From Ruminococcaceae bacterium FB2012 (GTDB taxonomy: Bacteria; Bacillota; Clostridia; Oscillospirales; Ruminococcaceae), in assembly GCA_900104495.1 (NCBI GenBank), contig FMXS01000003.1, forward strand, positions 496,001 to 560,000: 64,000 nucleotides of DNA, written 5' to 3'. Below the pieces are notes generated by a model that worked only from the letters and a program-made list of their open reading frames with translations, was not told the origin of the DNA and did no database searches. Below, one piece after another: positions 16,774 to 25,533 of this stretch. The first letter of the stretch is position 1. Every line of letters begins with the position of its first letter. The position numbers and the translations under genes were made by a program.

Positions 16774-17481
16774 ATGGAAAAAACAGCAGTTGAATTCAAG
16801 GATGTAGTCAAGACCTACGGCAAGGGCGACGGCTTGCAGACGGCGGTGGACCACGTCAGCTTTACGATAAACGAGGGTGAGTTCGTGGTGATACTCGGGC
16901 GCTCGGGAGCGGGCAAATCCACGGTGCTGAATATGCTGGGCGGTATGGATAAGCCCACCGAAGGGACCATCACCGTCGGGGGCGAGGAAGTCTCCGCTAT
17001 GAGCGACAAGCAGCTCTCGGAGTACCGCGCCGATACCATAGGCTTTATTTTCCAGTTCTACAATCTGATACCCGGGCTGACAGCCTTTGAAAATGTCGCT
17101 CTCGTCAAGGACATAAAGAAAGATGCTCTCGACGCAGGAGAGATGCTCGACAAGGTCGGTCTCTCGAATCAGAAAAACAAGTTCCCCGCGCAGATGTCCG
17201 GCGGTCAGCAGCAAAGAGTTTCCATAGCCCGCGCTCTCGCCAAAAAGCCGAAGATCATCCTCGGTGACGAACCCACGGGAGCCCTTGATTCCGAGACGGG
17301 GCTTATCGTCCTCGATATGCTGCAAAAGCTCTCCACCGAGGACGGACAGACGGTCATACTTGTGACGCACAACGCCGACATCGCCAAGTGCGCCAACCGC
17401 GTGATACATATGCGAAACGGCAAGATCAAGTCGATAAAGACCAACGACAAGCCGCTGTCGGTCCACGACATCGAGTGGTGA
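16774..17481 (+). CDS. ABC transporter ATP-binding protein, MacB/LolD type
   Basis: The 235-residue ATPase has Walker A GRSGAGKST, the Q-loop in FIFQFYNLIPG, the signature MSGGQQQR, Walker B IILGDEPTGALD and the switch histidine in VILVTHN. The family pairs with FtsX-type permeases and powers export or mechanical transduction rather than import. It is followed 18 bases later by its permease. The pair lies between a ZIP transporter and lipid-like enzymes, so the substrate is unclear. Confidence 0.94.
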   Translation: MEKTAVEFKDVVKTYGKGDGLQTAVDHVSFTINEGEFVVILGRSGAGKSTVLNMLGGMDKPTEGTITVGGEEVSAMSDKQLSEYRADTIGFIFQFYNLIPGLTAFENVALVKDIKKDALDAGEMLDKVGLSNQKNKFPAQMSGGQQQRVSIARALAKKPKIILGDEPTGALDSETGLIVLDMLQKLSTEDGQTVILVTHNADIAKCANRVIHMRNGKIKSIKTNDKPLSVHDIEW

Positions 17482-17499
17482 CGGGGGGCGGTGTTCGGT

Positions 17500-19794
17500 A
17501 TGCTTAAACGCAAAATGCTGCGGGACCTCAAAAATAACTTCGCGCAGTTCTTTTCGATATTCATTCTCTCGGCAGTTGCGCTGTGGTGCTATACTGGGTT
17601 TCAGGCAAATGTCCTCGGCGGCACACAAGCGCGTGAGGCGTTCGATGAAAAATCGAACTTTTCGGACGGCTGGCTCTACGGCGCGGATATGAACGACAGC
17701 AAAGCAGAAAAGCTCGCCTCGGTATCGGGTATCAAGGACGTTCAGCAGCGCATTGAAATGCTGGGCAAGGCGGACGAGAAATACAACTCCGCTGAGCTTT
17801 ACTGCTACTTCCAGTCGGAGCAGAAAGTCACCAAGCCTTATACAATAAAGGGCGCTGATTACAACCCCGCCGACAAGGAGGGCGTGTGGCTGTTTTTCAA
17901 GTTTGCGGATGCCTGGAAGCTGAATATCGGTGACCGCTTCACGGCTCACGTTCTCGGGCAGGACATCGACAAGGAAATAAAAGGCTTCGTCACCACACCC
18001 GAATACGAATTCGCCTGCGCCTCCACGGATGCGGACACGGATTTCCACAACATCGGCATGGCGTATATGTCGATAGATTCGCTGCCGGAGGAGCTTCGTC
18101 AGTTCAACGAGCTGGTGTTCACCTGCGAGGGGGACCCGCTGAAACTGGAAAGCGATATTTCCAAAGCCCTTAACGGCGAGTACGCCTATCTTGCGGACCG
18201 CAAGAGCCTTGACGGCTACAACCGCCTTACCGACGAGCTTGCTCAGCACGACAGCTTTTCCTACATTTTCTCGGGCGTGTTCGTGGCGATAGCGGTGCTG
18301 GTCATCACCACCACGATGAAGCGTATGGTCGCACAGCAGCGCACGCAGATAGGCACCCTCAACGCCCTCGGAATGAAAAACGGCAGGATAATGACCCACT
18401 ATCTCAGCTTCAGCGTGCTGCTTTCGGCGCTGGGCTGCGGGGCGGGCATCGTCCTCGGCATCTTCACCTTTGGAAAAATGATGGTGAATATGTTCAGCCA
18501 GTTCTACACCGTCCCCGCATGGAAAGCGGGGTACGACTTCAAGAGCATCATCCTCTCGGCGGTGATAGTGGCGGTCTGCGCGGGAGCGGCTTTCCTCAGC
18601 TGCCGTCAGATCTTGAAGATACACCCCTCGGAGGCTCTGCGTCCTGCGGCTGCAAAGACCGCAAATCCCTGTATCTTCGAGCGTCTGCCCTTTTGGAACA
18701 GGCTGGGCTTCAACGCGAGATACAACCTGCGGGACATCTCCCGCTCCAAGCTGCGGGCGGTAATGGGCTGCGCGGGAACGATGCTGGGTATGCTGATAAT
18801 GTCCCTCGGCATGGGTGCATACGACACCGTTGACTACGTCAAGAAATGGTACTTTGAGGACATACAGAACTACGAACAGCAGGTGCTCTTCAAGGACAGC
18901 TGCACCCTCTCCGAGGCCGAGGAGCTGGAAGCCCTTATCGGCGGCGAGCTCATCGGCGGGGATATGATCTCCGTGGCGGCGAGCAGACACCCCACCTCCG
19001 ACGAGATCGTGAGCTGCAAGCTGACCGTTACCGAGGGAAAGGGGCTGTTCCGCGTTTCCGACCGTGAGCTTGAGGTCACGCCTTTGGAAGAAGGCACCGT
19101 TGCCATCACCATGAAGCAGGCGGATAAGCTGGGTCTCAAAAAGGGCGACACGGTCTACTGGAAATCGGCCTCGGGGAACGAGTGGAACGAAAACAAGATA
19201 GGCTTCATTTCCCGTCACCCGTCGGTCATCGGTATCTCGATGCTCCGCAGCGATTACGAGAAACAGGGCTTTGAATTCAAGCCGACGATGCTCGTCTCCA
19301 AAAACGACTGCTCCAAGGCAAAGAGCTATAACTGCGTGTCGGCTGTTCACGATATGGCAGACATCCGCGCCGCCTTTGACAAGAGCATGGAAGTCATGGA
19401 CCTGCTGGTGTACTTTATGATATTCTTTGCGGCGCTGCTGATAATCGTGGTGCTTTACAATTCGGGGAACCTTTCCTTCAACGAGCGCGAAAAGGAGTTC
19501 GCCACGCTGAAGGTCATGGGCTTCAAGAGCGGAGCCATAAGGCGGCTTATCTCCACGCAGAATCTGTGGCTGTCGGTCATCGGAGTGTTTCTGGGGCTCC
19601 CCTTCGGACGCATGGCTTTACAGGCCATGATGGACTCCAACGGCGACGTCATCGACTGGCCCTGCTATGTGAGCCCGCTGGCCTATTTCATCTCGGCAGC
19701 CTTCGTTATGGGCGTGTCGATACTGGTAGGCTTTATGTTCTCGCGCCGCATCAAGCGGATAGATATGGTGGGCGTGCTGAAAGGCATTGAATGA
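17500..19794 (+). CDS. FtsX/MacB-family ABC permease
   Basis: The 764-residue permease has an N-terminal helix (about 19-40), a large extracytoplasmic domain, then two blocks of FtsX core helices. The first is around residues 255-370 and the second around 640-760, with another large extracytoplasmic domain between them. This is the duplicated FtsX layout seen in 8-10-helix permeases such as YtrF/BceB-like or lipoprotein-release proteins. The ATG at 17500 is chosen because GGGGGGCGG precedes it and overlaps the earlier GTG. Its stop codon lies close to the esterase gene start, indicating an operon. Confidence 0.9.
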   Translation: MLKRKMLRDLKNNFAQFFSIFILSAVALWCYTGFQANVLGGTQAREAFDEKSNFSDGWLYGADMNDSKAEKLASVSGIKDVQQRIEMLGKADEKYNSAELYCYFQSEQKVTKPYTIKGADYNPADKEGVWLFFKFADAWKLNIGDRFTAHVLGQDIDKEIKGFVTTPEYEFACASTDADTDFHNIGMAYMSIDSLPEELRQFNELVFTCEGDPLKLESDISKALNGEYAYLADRKSLDGYNRLTDELAQHDSFSYIFSGVFVAIAVLVITTTMKRMVAQQRTQIGTLNALGMKNGRIMTHYLSFSVLLSALGCGAGIVLGIFTFGKMMVNMFSQFYTVPAWKAGYDFKSIILSAVIVAVCAGAAFLSCRQILKIHPSEALRPAAAKTANPCIFERLPFWNRLGFNARYNLRDISRSKLRAVMGCAGTMLGMLIMSLGMGAYDTVDYVKKWYFEDIQNYEQQVLFKDSCTLSEAEELEALIGGELIGGDMISVAASRHPTSDEIVSCKLTVTEGKGLFRVSDRELEVTPLEEGTVAITMKQADKLGLKKGDTVYWKSASGNEWNENKIGFISRHPSVIGISMLRSDYEKQGFEFKPTMLVSKNDCSKAKSYNCVSAVHDMADIRAAFDKSMEVMDLLVYFMIFFAALLIIVVLYNSGNLSFNEREKEFATLKVMGFKSGAIRRLISTQNLWLSVIGVFLGLPFGRMALQAMMDSNGDVIDWPCYVSPLAYFISAAFVMGVSILVGFMFSRRIKRIDMVGVLKGIE

Positions 19795-19810
19795 TAAGGA
19801 GATGTTTGTT

Positions 19811-20809
19811 ATGAGATTCAGCGAACAGGACAGGGTCGTCAAGGCCCCCGATGCTCTGAACAGCAGAGCTTACAGGCTGACAAAGGCGATAGTGAGCAAA
19901 GCCGACCTGAAAAGGAGCATGAGGGGAACGAGAGAGGAAGTCCTCGCCAGGGCCGCTAAGATGAACCGCAAGCGCCGTTTCGTGATGCCCACGGACAGCA
20001 AGGCGCATTACACCGATCATCTGATACAGGGAAGGTATCACTGCCTTGAAGTCGATACCGCAAAGACCCGCAGCAAAAACGCGGTGCTGTTCGTGTTCGG
20101 CGGAGGGATGATCCTCGGCTCGGACAAGGCGGACGTGGGGCTCTCGCGGAAGATCGCAGAAACCGTGGGCGCGGATGTGTGGTTCCCCTACTATCCCCTG
20201 TGCCACAAGCACGATATGCTCGAAAACGTGCGGATGATATTTGAGTGCTATGCGAAGATGCTGAGATTTTACGCTCCCGAGCGTATCGTCCTGCTGGGAT
20301 TTTCCTCGGGGGCGGCGCTGATACTCGACCTTATCACCTACATCAACGAACTGAATGACGGCGGGGAGAACATCCCCATGCCCGGGCTGATGATACCCGT
20401 TTCCCCCGGGAGCGTGCCCGTCACCGATGAGGAAAAGAAGGCTCTTCACCGGCTTGCCGAACGGGATATAATGATACCCGAGGAATATATGTATACCGCA
20501 CGTGAGATCATGTGCTGCGGCAGAGATGTCCCCGAAAAATATCTCGCCACGGCTCACGGTGATTTCAGGAATGCTCCGATCACCCATTTCTACTACGGCA
20601 GCGCCGAGGCGCTTTATGCCTTCGCACCGAGCTATGCCGAGAGCTTCCGCAAAGCGGGAGCCGAATGCGTTATCCACGTCGGCAAGGGGATGCACCACTG
20701 CTACGCGCTGCAATACTTCATCCCCGGATGCAAGCCCGCGTACAATGAGATAATGCGGCGCATCAAAAAGCACTTCACAAGTCCCGCCGGAAAGGAGACG
20801 GAAAAATGA
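19811..20809 (+). CDS. Alpha/beta-hydrolase, HSL-like esterase
   Basis: The 332-residue protein shows an oxyanion-hole block VFGGGMILG in place of HGGG, the nucleophile elbow GFSSG, and a late histidine in GKGMHHCYAL that can complete the triad. This matches acetylesterases of the hormone-sensitive-lipase type. Substrate unknown. The ATG at 19811 has AAGGAG nine bases upstream; earlier in-frame ATGs at 19787 and 19802 are less well placed. The gene overlaps the next by ATGA. Confidence 0.85.
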   Translation: MRFSEQDRVVKAPDALNSRAYRLTKAIVSKADLKRSMRGTREEVLARAAKMNRKRRFVMPTDSKAHYTDHLIQGRYHCLEVDTAKTRSKNAVLFVFGGGMILGSDKADVGLSRKIAETVGADVWFPYYPLCHKHDMLENVRMIFECYAKMLRFYAPERIVLLGFSSGAALILDLITYINELNDGGENIPMPGLMIPVSPGSVPVTDEEKKALHRLAERDIMIPEEYMYTAREIMCCGRDVPEKYLATAHGDFRNAPITHFYYGSAEALYAFAPSYAESFRKAGAECVIHVGKGMHHCYALQYFIPGCKPAYNEIMRRIKKHFTSPAGKETEK

Positions 20810-21462
20810 CATCCAAGGAGTACAAGGACTTATCCGTAAAGGAGTTCACCAAGGCCGCCGCGATCTACGAGACAGATCACGCGGGAGTCTACAATATGTG
20901 CAAAAAGGACTATCCCGATGTGCTGGCGGAGCTGGAAAAGGAACCCTTCACCGACCTTCTCGACTGCGGCTGCGGCACCGCGCCGATGCTCACTCTGCTC
21001 CACGAGAAATATCCCGAAAAGCACTACACGGGCATTGACCTCACTCCGAAAATGATAGAAGCGGCGAAAGCGAAGAATATGGAAGGAGTGGAACTTGTGG
21101 TGGGAGACTGCGAAAATCTCCCCTTCGCGGAGAACTCTTTCGACGCGGTGATATGCTGTCAGAGCTTTCACCACTATCCCAACGTGCAGGATTTCTTCGA
21201 CAGCGTTTGCCGCGTGCTGCGTCCCGGCGGGCGGCTCGTCCTGCGGGATATGACCATGAAATCGGGAGCGGTGAGGTGGTTCTGCAATCACATCGAGATG
21301 CCTTTGGCGCATCTTGTGGGTCACGGAGATGTCCGCATCTACGGCAGAGAGGATGTGCGCCGCCTTTGCAGAAATGCGGGTCTGCATCTGGAGGTCTTTG
21401 AAAAGCGGGACTTCTGCCGCCTTCACGCGGTGGCAAGAAAGCCCGAAAAAAGAAGGCGGTGA
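20806..21462 (+). CDS. Class I SAM-dependent methyltransferase
   Basis: The 218-residue protein has motif I LLDCGCGTAPML, the acidic residue after strand 2 in YTGIDLTPKMIEAA, and the UbiE/COQ5-like motif PFAENSFDAVICCQSFHHYPN followed by VLRPGGRLVLRDM. It should methylate a small molecule or lipid-like substrate in the cytosol. It is translationally coupled to the esterase upstream and followed by a small membrane protein, so the three may act on one metabolite. Confidence 0.88.
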   Translation: MTSKEYKDLSVKEFTKAAAIYETDHAGVYNMCKKDYPDVLAELEKEPFTDLLDCGCGTAPMLTLLHEKYPEKHYTGIDLTPKMIEAAKAKNMEGVELVVGDCENLPFAENSFDAVICCQSFHHYPNVQDFFDSVCRVLRPGGRLVLRDMTMKSGAVRWFCNHIEMPLAHLVGHGDVRIYGREDVRRLCRNAGLHLEVFEKRDFCRLHAVARKPEKRRR

Positions 21463-21467
21463 TATGA

Positions 21468-21962
21468 ATGCTCGTTACCTTCCTTCTTGCCCTTGCCGTT
21501 ATCGCAGCGGTGATGCTGATGCTCTTTTCGGCGGTGGCTTTAGTCCAGGACAAGCGGCTGTTTTCCACCGCGCCCAAGGACGTCCAGGCCGCGGTACAGC
21601 CCAAGCCCGAGCGCTTCAAGGGACAGCATCTCATCGGCTGGAAGCTGATATTCCTGTCCCTGCTGATGATAATCTGCGCGGCGGTCATCGCCGTGTGGGA
21701 CGGCGTGAAAAACGGCTTCACATTCTGGCAGTTCTTCGCAAGGTTCCTGATAATACTTTACTGCTACAAGGCCTTCGATATGGTCTGCTTCGACTGGCTG
21801 CTGCTGACGAAGTCACACTTCTTTCAGCACTATTATCCCGAGACCGAGGGCTGTGAGAGCTATCGGAAATTCGGCTTCAATCTGCGCTCGCAGCTGATAA
21901 AGCTGGCGGTGTTCCCCATAGTCTCCGCGGCGGCCGCAGGGATATGTATGCTGATAAAATAA
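21468..21962 (+). CDS. Small membrane protein of unknown function
   Basis: The 164-residue protein has about four hydrophobic helices (residues 1-26, 58-78, 84-104 and 138-163). The conserved-looking stretch CYKAFDMVCFDWLLL is in the third loop and helix. No family can be named with confidence. The ATG at 21468 begins six bases after the methyltransferase stop, so the genes are in one operon; the next gene is the DtxR-type regulator. Confidence 0.75.
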   Translation: MLVTFLLALAVIAAVMLMLFSAVALVQDKRLFSTAPKDVQAAVQPKPERFKGQHLIGWKLIFLSLLMIICAAVIAVWDGVKNGFTFWQFFARFLIILYCYKAFDMVCFDWLLLTKSHFFQHYYPETEGCESYRKFGFNLRSQLIKLAVFPIVSAAAAGICMLIK

Positions 21963-21982
21963 CGGGGGAGGAAAAATATCAA

Positions 21983-22360
21983 ATGCACAGAGAAACACAG
22001 GAAAACTATCTGAAGACCATTGCGGATCTCGCGGAGAAAAAAGGCAAGGTCAGGAACATCGACCTGGCGAAGACGCTGTCTATCTCCAAGCCCACTGTTA
22101 CCAACGCTCTGCATCAGCTTGAAGAGGACGGCTGCATAACCCTTGACCGTGAAAACGGCATCCTGCTGACGGATGCGGGCAGGGAGATAGCGCTCTCCAC
22201 CCTTGAACGGCACCGCACCTTCAAGACCATTCTTACCCGTCTGGGCGTGGATGACGCCACCGCCGACCGCGACGCCTGCGCTCTTGAGCATTGCGTCAGC
22301 GACGAAAGCTACAAGGCCTTTGTGAGGATAAGGGATATGTTCCTCGAAAGCAAGGCATAA
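21983..22360 (+). CDS. DtxR/MntR-family metal-dependent transcriptional regulator
   Basis: The 125-residue protein has the family N-terminus MHRETQENYLKTI, a winged helix-turn-helix at about residues 22-60 (AKTLSISKPTVTNALHQLEEDGCI), and a dimerisation/metal region with His77 in LERHRTF and the pair Glu102-His103 in ALEHCVS. The family binds Fe or Mn and then represses metal uptake genes. It lacks the C-terminal SH3-like domain of long DtxR proteins, like MntR. Seven DtxR-like palindromes lie within 12 kb, making this the obvious candidate to bind them. GGGGGAGG precedes the ATG. Confidence 0.93.
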   Translation: MHRETQENYLKTIADLAEKKGKVRNIDLAKTLSISKPTVTNALHQLEEDGCITLDRENGILLTDAGREIALSTLERHRTFKTILTRLGVDDATADRDACALEHCVSDESYKAFVRIRDMFLESKA

Positions 22361-22441
22361 GCAGTTGACGGGCAGGCTTCTTTGTGAGGTAATGCCAAAA
22401 GATCAGCTATTGCCGATCACAATGAAACAGAGGTGCTGAAT

Positions 22442-22567
22442 ATGAAGCTTGCGCTTATCGCCGCACTGATCGGGCATATCATCTGCGGTGTCACGGACTG
22501 TCTGCTTGCCTATCCCCGCCGAAGACATGGGTCCGGCGGGAAGTTAGCATATGGTAATCATGAATAA
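22442..22567 (+). pseudogene. 41-residue open frame, probably a truncated membrane-protein N-terminus
   Basis: An ATG preceded by GAGGTG opens a 41-residue frame beginning MKLALIAALIGHIICGVTDCLLAYP. The frame then changes character (RRRHGSGGKLAYGNHE) and stops. The first 25 residues look like the start of a multi-helix membrane protein, and the end coincides with DtxR-type site 4. A broken gene is the likeliest reading; a genuine small membrane peptide cannot be excluded. Confidence 0.4.
22543..22558. promoter_or_regulatory. DtxR-type operator, site 4 (weak)
   Basis: GTTAGC-ATAT-GGTAAT matches the 6-4-6 pattern with one imperfect arm. It lies inside the end of the short open frame and about 80 bases before the promoter at 22624. 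Confidence 0.5.
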
Positions 22568-22623
22568 CGGAGCCTGCTTTTGACGTGAAATTTTGTATCT
22601 GCCTACAAAATCATGACCGCCTG

Positions 22624-22651
22624 CTTGACTTTTGTTCAGCGCTGTGATAAT
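22624..22651 (+). promoter_or_regulatory. Promoter upstream of the FTR1 gene
   Basis: TTGACT (22624-22629) and GATAAT (22646-22651) have a 16-base spacer. Operator site 5 begins 14 bases after the -10 element, the same geometry as at the other two operator-controlled promoters. Confidence 0.65.
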
Positions 22652-22664
22652 ATAATTACTGTGA

Positions 22665-22680
22665 ATTAGCATAGGGTAAC
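22665..22680. promoter_or_regulatory. DtxR-type operator, site 5
   Basis: ATTAGC-ATAG-GGTAAC differs from the perfect palindrome at one base in each arm. It overlaps the expected start of the short transcript. Confidence 0.6.
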
Positions 22681-22726
22681 CGGGACGTTCTCCGTCTCCG
22701 CCCTATGATGATTCCGCAGATCCGAC

Positions 22727-22750
22727 GGCTCGTAAAACGAGCCTGTTTTT
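22727..22750 (+). terminator. Intrinsic terminator in the FTR1 leader region
   Basis: GGCTCGT-AAA-ACGAGCC forms a perfect seven-pair hairpin followed by TGTTTTT. It stands 200 bases before the FTR1 start codon and 70 bases after the promoter. Confidence 0.75.
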
Positions 22751-22760
22751 CAGCCGTGCG

Positions 22761-22776
22761 GTTAGCCTTAGCTAAC
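22761..22776. promoter_or_regulatory. DtxR-type operator, site 6
   Basis: This is a perfect GTTAGC-CTTA-GCTAAC palindrome, just downstream of the terminator. No clear -35/-10 pair is seen next to it. The remaining 170 bases to the FTR1 start contain a small CGCACAG/CTGTGCG hairpin and no gene. Confidence 0.75.
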
Positions 22777-22952
22777 TTTTCCGGTGTTTCCTCCTAAAAG
22801 CTATACCGCACAGCCCCTGTGCGTCAGATGCGTGCAAGCAGATGTCGTGCAGAGGCGTCAGCCACAGGTCGTACGGTATTGCCTTTGTTGCCGGCGCGGC
22901 TGAAAAACAAAAGGTTATATCTGCGAGAGCTGAAATATCGGGGGGGTTACAG

Positions 22953-24644
22953 ATGTCTTACCTATTGAAGAAAAACCGGCTGCCGATGATGCTTGCGGCG
23001 GCTGTCCTGGCGGTGCTGATACTGTTATCATCAAGCATAACGGCCTTTGCCTCCGCCGACTATATCGAATCCTGGAACGCCTGGAAGGCTGCCGGAAAGC
23101 CCGCTGCCGCCTGGAACGACGTTTCGGACGCTATGGACCAATGCTTTTCCGCAGCGGCCTCCCTCTACGAATCGGGGGACAAGGACGCCGCCTACAAGGC
23201 GATAAACGCGGCCTATTACAACTACTACGAGGTCACGGGTTTTGAAAGAACGGCAATGGGACACATCGCCGGGAGCAGAAAAACGGAAGTCGAGCTGCAG
23301 TTCTCGAAGGCCAAGACCGTCACCAAGAAGGACGGCACCCTCGACGAGCTGAAAACCGAGCTTGTGACCCTTATGGGAATGGTACGGCGGGATGCCAACG
23401 TTCTTGACGGCATCACAAGCAAGGACGACCCCGCCGAGGACGCAGGCGTCACCGCCAAGCGTCTTGAAGCCCTTATGGGCGGCGGCACCGCCGAGTCCGA
23501 ATCGGACACAAGCGCTACCGAAAGCCAAGCAGAGACCTCCGATGACAGCAGCAAAGCCGCCGCTGTCGGAGAGAATGCGGTCTCGGTAGGCGGCACCGGC
23601 GGCGGCTGGGGCACCTTCGCGGCCTGCTTCGGCATCATCCTTCGGGAGGGGCTCGAAGCGATACTTGTTGTGGGCGCGATAATCGCTTACCTTGTGAAGA
23701 AGGGCCACCGCAGCAAGCTGAAGTTCGTGTATATGGGCTGTCTGCTGGCGATAGGCGCCAGCTTCTTCAGCGCCTGGCTGCTGGAGCAGCTCAAGCTGGC
23801 AAACAGCGCCAACCAGGAGATAATCGAAGGCGTTACGGCGCTTATCGCGGTGGTAGTTCTGTTCTATGTCAGCAACTGGATGGTATCCAAGGCCGAAGCA
23901 GAAGCCTGGAACAAGTACATCGAGGGGCAGATAAGCACCTCAGCGGAAACCGGCAGCGTGTTCACTCTGGGCTTTACTGCCTTCCTTGCGGTGTACCGCG
24001 AGGGTGCGGAGGTAATCCTTTTCTATCAGCCGCTGATTAACGACGACGAGAGCATGAAAATGATGTGGGGCGGCTTCGGAGTCGGCGTTGCGGTGCTGGC
24101 AGTGGTGTTCCTGGCTATCAGATTCCTCAGCGTCAAGCTGCCGCTGAGACCCTTCTTCCTGGGGACCAGCATACTGATGTTCATTATGTCGGTATCCTTC
24201 CTGGGATCGGGCATCAAGGAGCTTATCGAAGGCGACGTCATCACAATGACAACTTCGGACACTCTTACGAACCTTATCCCCTCCAACGAGTTCTTCGACG
24301 TACTGGGAATTTATCCCTGCTACGAGACCCTTATCCCCCAGCTGATACTTGTGACTCTGACGGTGGCGATCTTCGTTATCCAGAAGTGGAAGAGGAACAA
24401 CCACATCGAATGCGGCGTGGTAGCTATCCTGCTGGGAACTCTCGGACTTCACAAGTTCTACAACGGCAAGTACGGCAAGGGTATGCTTTACGTTCTGTTC
24501 TGCTGGACGGGCATCCCCACGGTGATAGGCTTCCTCGAAGGCGCTCACTATATCATAGAGAGCCAGGAGGAATACGAGGAGGAGCAAAGGCCCAGGCCCA
24601 AGGCTCCCAAGAGCAAAAAAGAAAAAGCAAAGGCAAAAGCATAA
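22953..24644 (+). CDS. FTR1-family iron permease with C-terminal TM2 domain
   Basis: The 563-residue protein has a signal peptide (1-35), an extracytoplasmic helical region to about 215, and a seven-helix FTR1 core. The two iron-channel motifs are REGLE at 231-235 and REGAE at 349-353. After the core, a TM2 domain follows at about 486-535 with the hallmark GTLGLHKFYNGKYGKG...WTGIP, then a basic tail rich in KSKKEKAK. FTR1 proteins move iron across the membrane, in bacteria together with P19/Tp34 proteins. The ATG at 22953 follows a G-rich binding site. DtxR-type sites lie upstream and the P19 gene is 91 bases downstream. Confidence 0.93.
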   Translation: MSYLLKKNRLPMMLAAAVLAVLILLSSSITAFASADYIESWNAWKAAGKPAAAWNDVSDAMDQCFSAAASLYESGDKDAAYKAINAAYYNYYEVTGFERTAMGHIAGSRKTEVELQFSKAKTVTKKDGTLDELKTELVTLMGMVRRDANVLDGITSKDDPAEDAGVTAKRLEALMGGGTAESESDTSATESQAETSDDSSKAAAVGENAVSVGGTGGGWGTFAACFGIILREGLEAILVVGAIIAYLVKKGHRSKLKFVYMGCLLAIGASFFSAWLLEQLKLANSANQEIIEGVTALIAVVVLFYVSNWMVSKAEAEAWNKYIEGQISTSAETGSVFTLGFTAFLAVYREGAEVILFYQPLINDDESMKMMWGGFGVGVAVLAVVFLAIRFLSVKLPLRPFFLGTSILMFIMSVSFLGSGIKELIEGDVITMTTSDTLTNLIPSNEFFDVLGIYPCYETLIPQLILVTLTVAIFVIQKWKRNNHIECGVVAILLGTLGLHKFYNGKYGKGMLYVLFCWTGIPTVIGFLEGAHYIIESQEEYEEEQRPRPKAPKSKKEKAKAKA

Positions 24645-24735
24645 ACAAGTCTTTCCCCGGTAAGTCCGGTGAATAGAGCCATGCGCGAGCATGACACATA
24701 AGTATTGTAAGATTTCAGTAAGGAGGAAATCAATT

Positions 24736-25443
24736 ATGACAAACAAGAAGATCGTAGGGATCGCTCTTGCGGCTGCTATGGCTATGAGCATGGCTGCCTG
24801 CGGCAGTTCCGATTCCAGCAGCAAGTCCGATGCGGCTTCCAAGGCTGCGGACAGTGCCGCTGCTTCCAAGGCGGATGAGGCCTCCAAGGCCGAAGCGGCT
24901 TCCAAGACAGAGACTGCTTCCGCTGCCGTTACCGACAGCACCGCAAACGCTGCAGCTCCCGGTGACGACGCAGGCTTCCAGGAGTATCCCATTTTCGAGG
25001 ATCAGACCGTGGGCTTCATGAACGTTTCGGCTGTTTACTTCCAGCCCGTTCCCATGACCGACGGCAACCCCATCGAGGACTATGATATGCACATCGAGGC
25101 TGACATCTCCGCCAACGAGAACAAGTACGGCTACGGCGTCGGCGACTGGGTACCTTATCTGACCGTTGACTACAAGCTGACCAACTCCAAGGGCGACGTT
25201 GCCGCCGAGGGCACCATGATGCCCATGAGCGCATCCGACGGCCCGCACTACGGTGCTAACATCAAGCTCAAAGAGGCTGACACCTACACCGTTGAATTCC
25301 AGATCCACAGCCCTGCCGAGAAGAACTATCTGCTCCACACCGATGCAGAGACCGGCCCGGGAGGAACCTGGGACGACTATTTCAAGGACGGCAACCTCAA
25401 GATCGTTCACGAGGGCTGGGACTACGCTCCTCACGAGTGGTAA
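24736..25443 (+). CDS. P19/Tp34-family iron transport lipoprotein
   Basis: The 235-residue lipoprotein has Cys22 after MSMAA and a long alanine/serine/lysine-rich linker (about 25-75). The P19 domain has the metal-site blocks YDMHIEADI and TMMPMSASDGPHYGAN and a late histidine pair in FQIHSP and LLHTD. P19 (FetP) binds iron and copper outside the membrane and feeds the FTR1 permease. AAGGAGG precedes the ATG. It shares an operon with FTR1, and a terminator follows it. Confidence 0.93.
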   Translation: MTNKKIVGIALAAAMAMSMAACGSSDSSSKSDAASKAADSAAASKADEASKAEAASKTETASAAVTDSTANAAAPGDDAGFQEYPIFEDQTVGFMNVSAVYFQPVPMTDGNPIEDYDMHIEADISANENKYGYGVGDWVPYLTVDYKLTNSKGDVAAEGTMMPMSASDGPHYGANIKLKEADTYTVEFQIHSPAEKNYLLHTDAETGPGGTWDDYFKDGNLKIVHEGWDYAPHEW

Positions 25444-25460
25444 AAACCAAAAGAATACGC

Positions 25461-25499
25461 AATGCGCTGCGATCACACGCGGCGCATTTGTGCGTTTTT
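25461..25499 (+). terminator. Terminator after the P19 gene
   Basis: AATGCGC and GCGCATT arms with a short inner TGCG/CGCG stem form the hairpin, and a TTTTT run ends at 25499. The next promoter starts immediately afterwards. Confidence 0.6.
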
Positions 25500-25502
25500 G
25501 AG

Positions 25503-25531
25503 TTGACAGTGCCGATGCTGTATACGGTATT
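25503..25531 (+). promoter_or_regulatory. Promoter of the DUF2318-ABC-Frd operon
   Basis: TTGACA (25503-25508) is followed after 17 bases by the weak -10 GGTATT (25526-25531). Operator site 7 starts three bases after it. Confidence 0.55.
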
Positions 25532-25533
25532 CC

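Larger units (their letters stand above)
22658..22750 (+). ncRNA. Candidate short transcript between a DtxR-type promoter and a terminator
   Basis: The promoter at 22624 and the terminator at 22727 bracket about 93 bases with no start codon followed by a credible frame. The product would be a metal-repressed small RNA or a terminated leader of the FTR1 mRNA. This is inferred from signals only. Confidence 0.4.

Noticed and set aside
16747..19350. An open frame of 867 codons on the minus strand across the ABC genes
   Set aside because: It mirrors the well-supported ATPase and FtsX permease on the plus strand, has no recognisable domain or ribosome binding site, and is explained by the GC-rich codon pattern of the sense genes.
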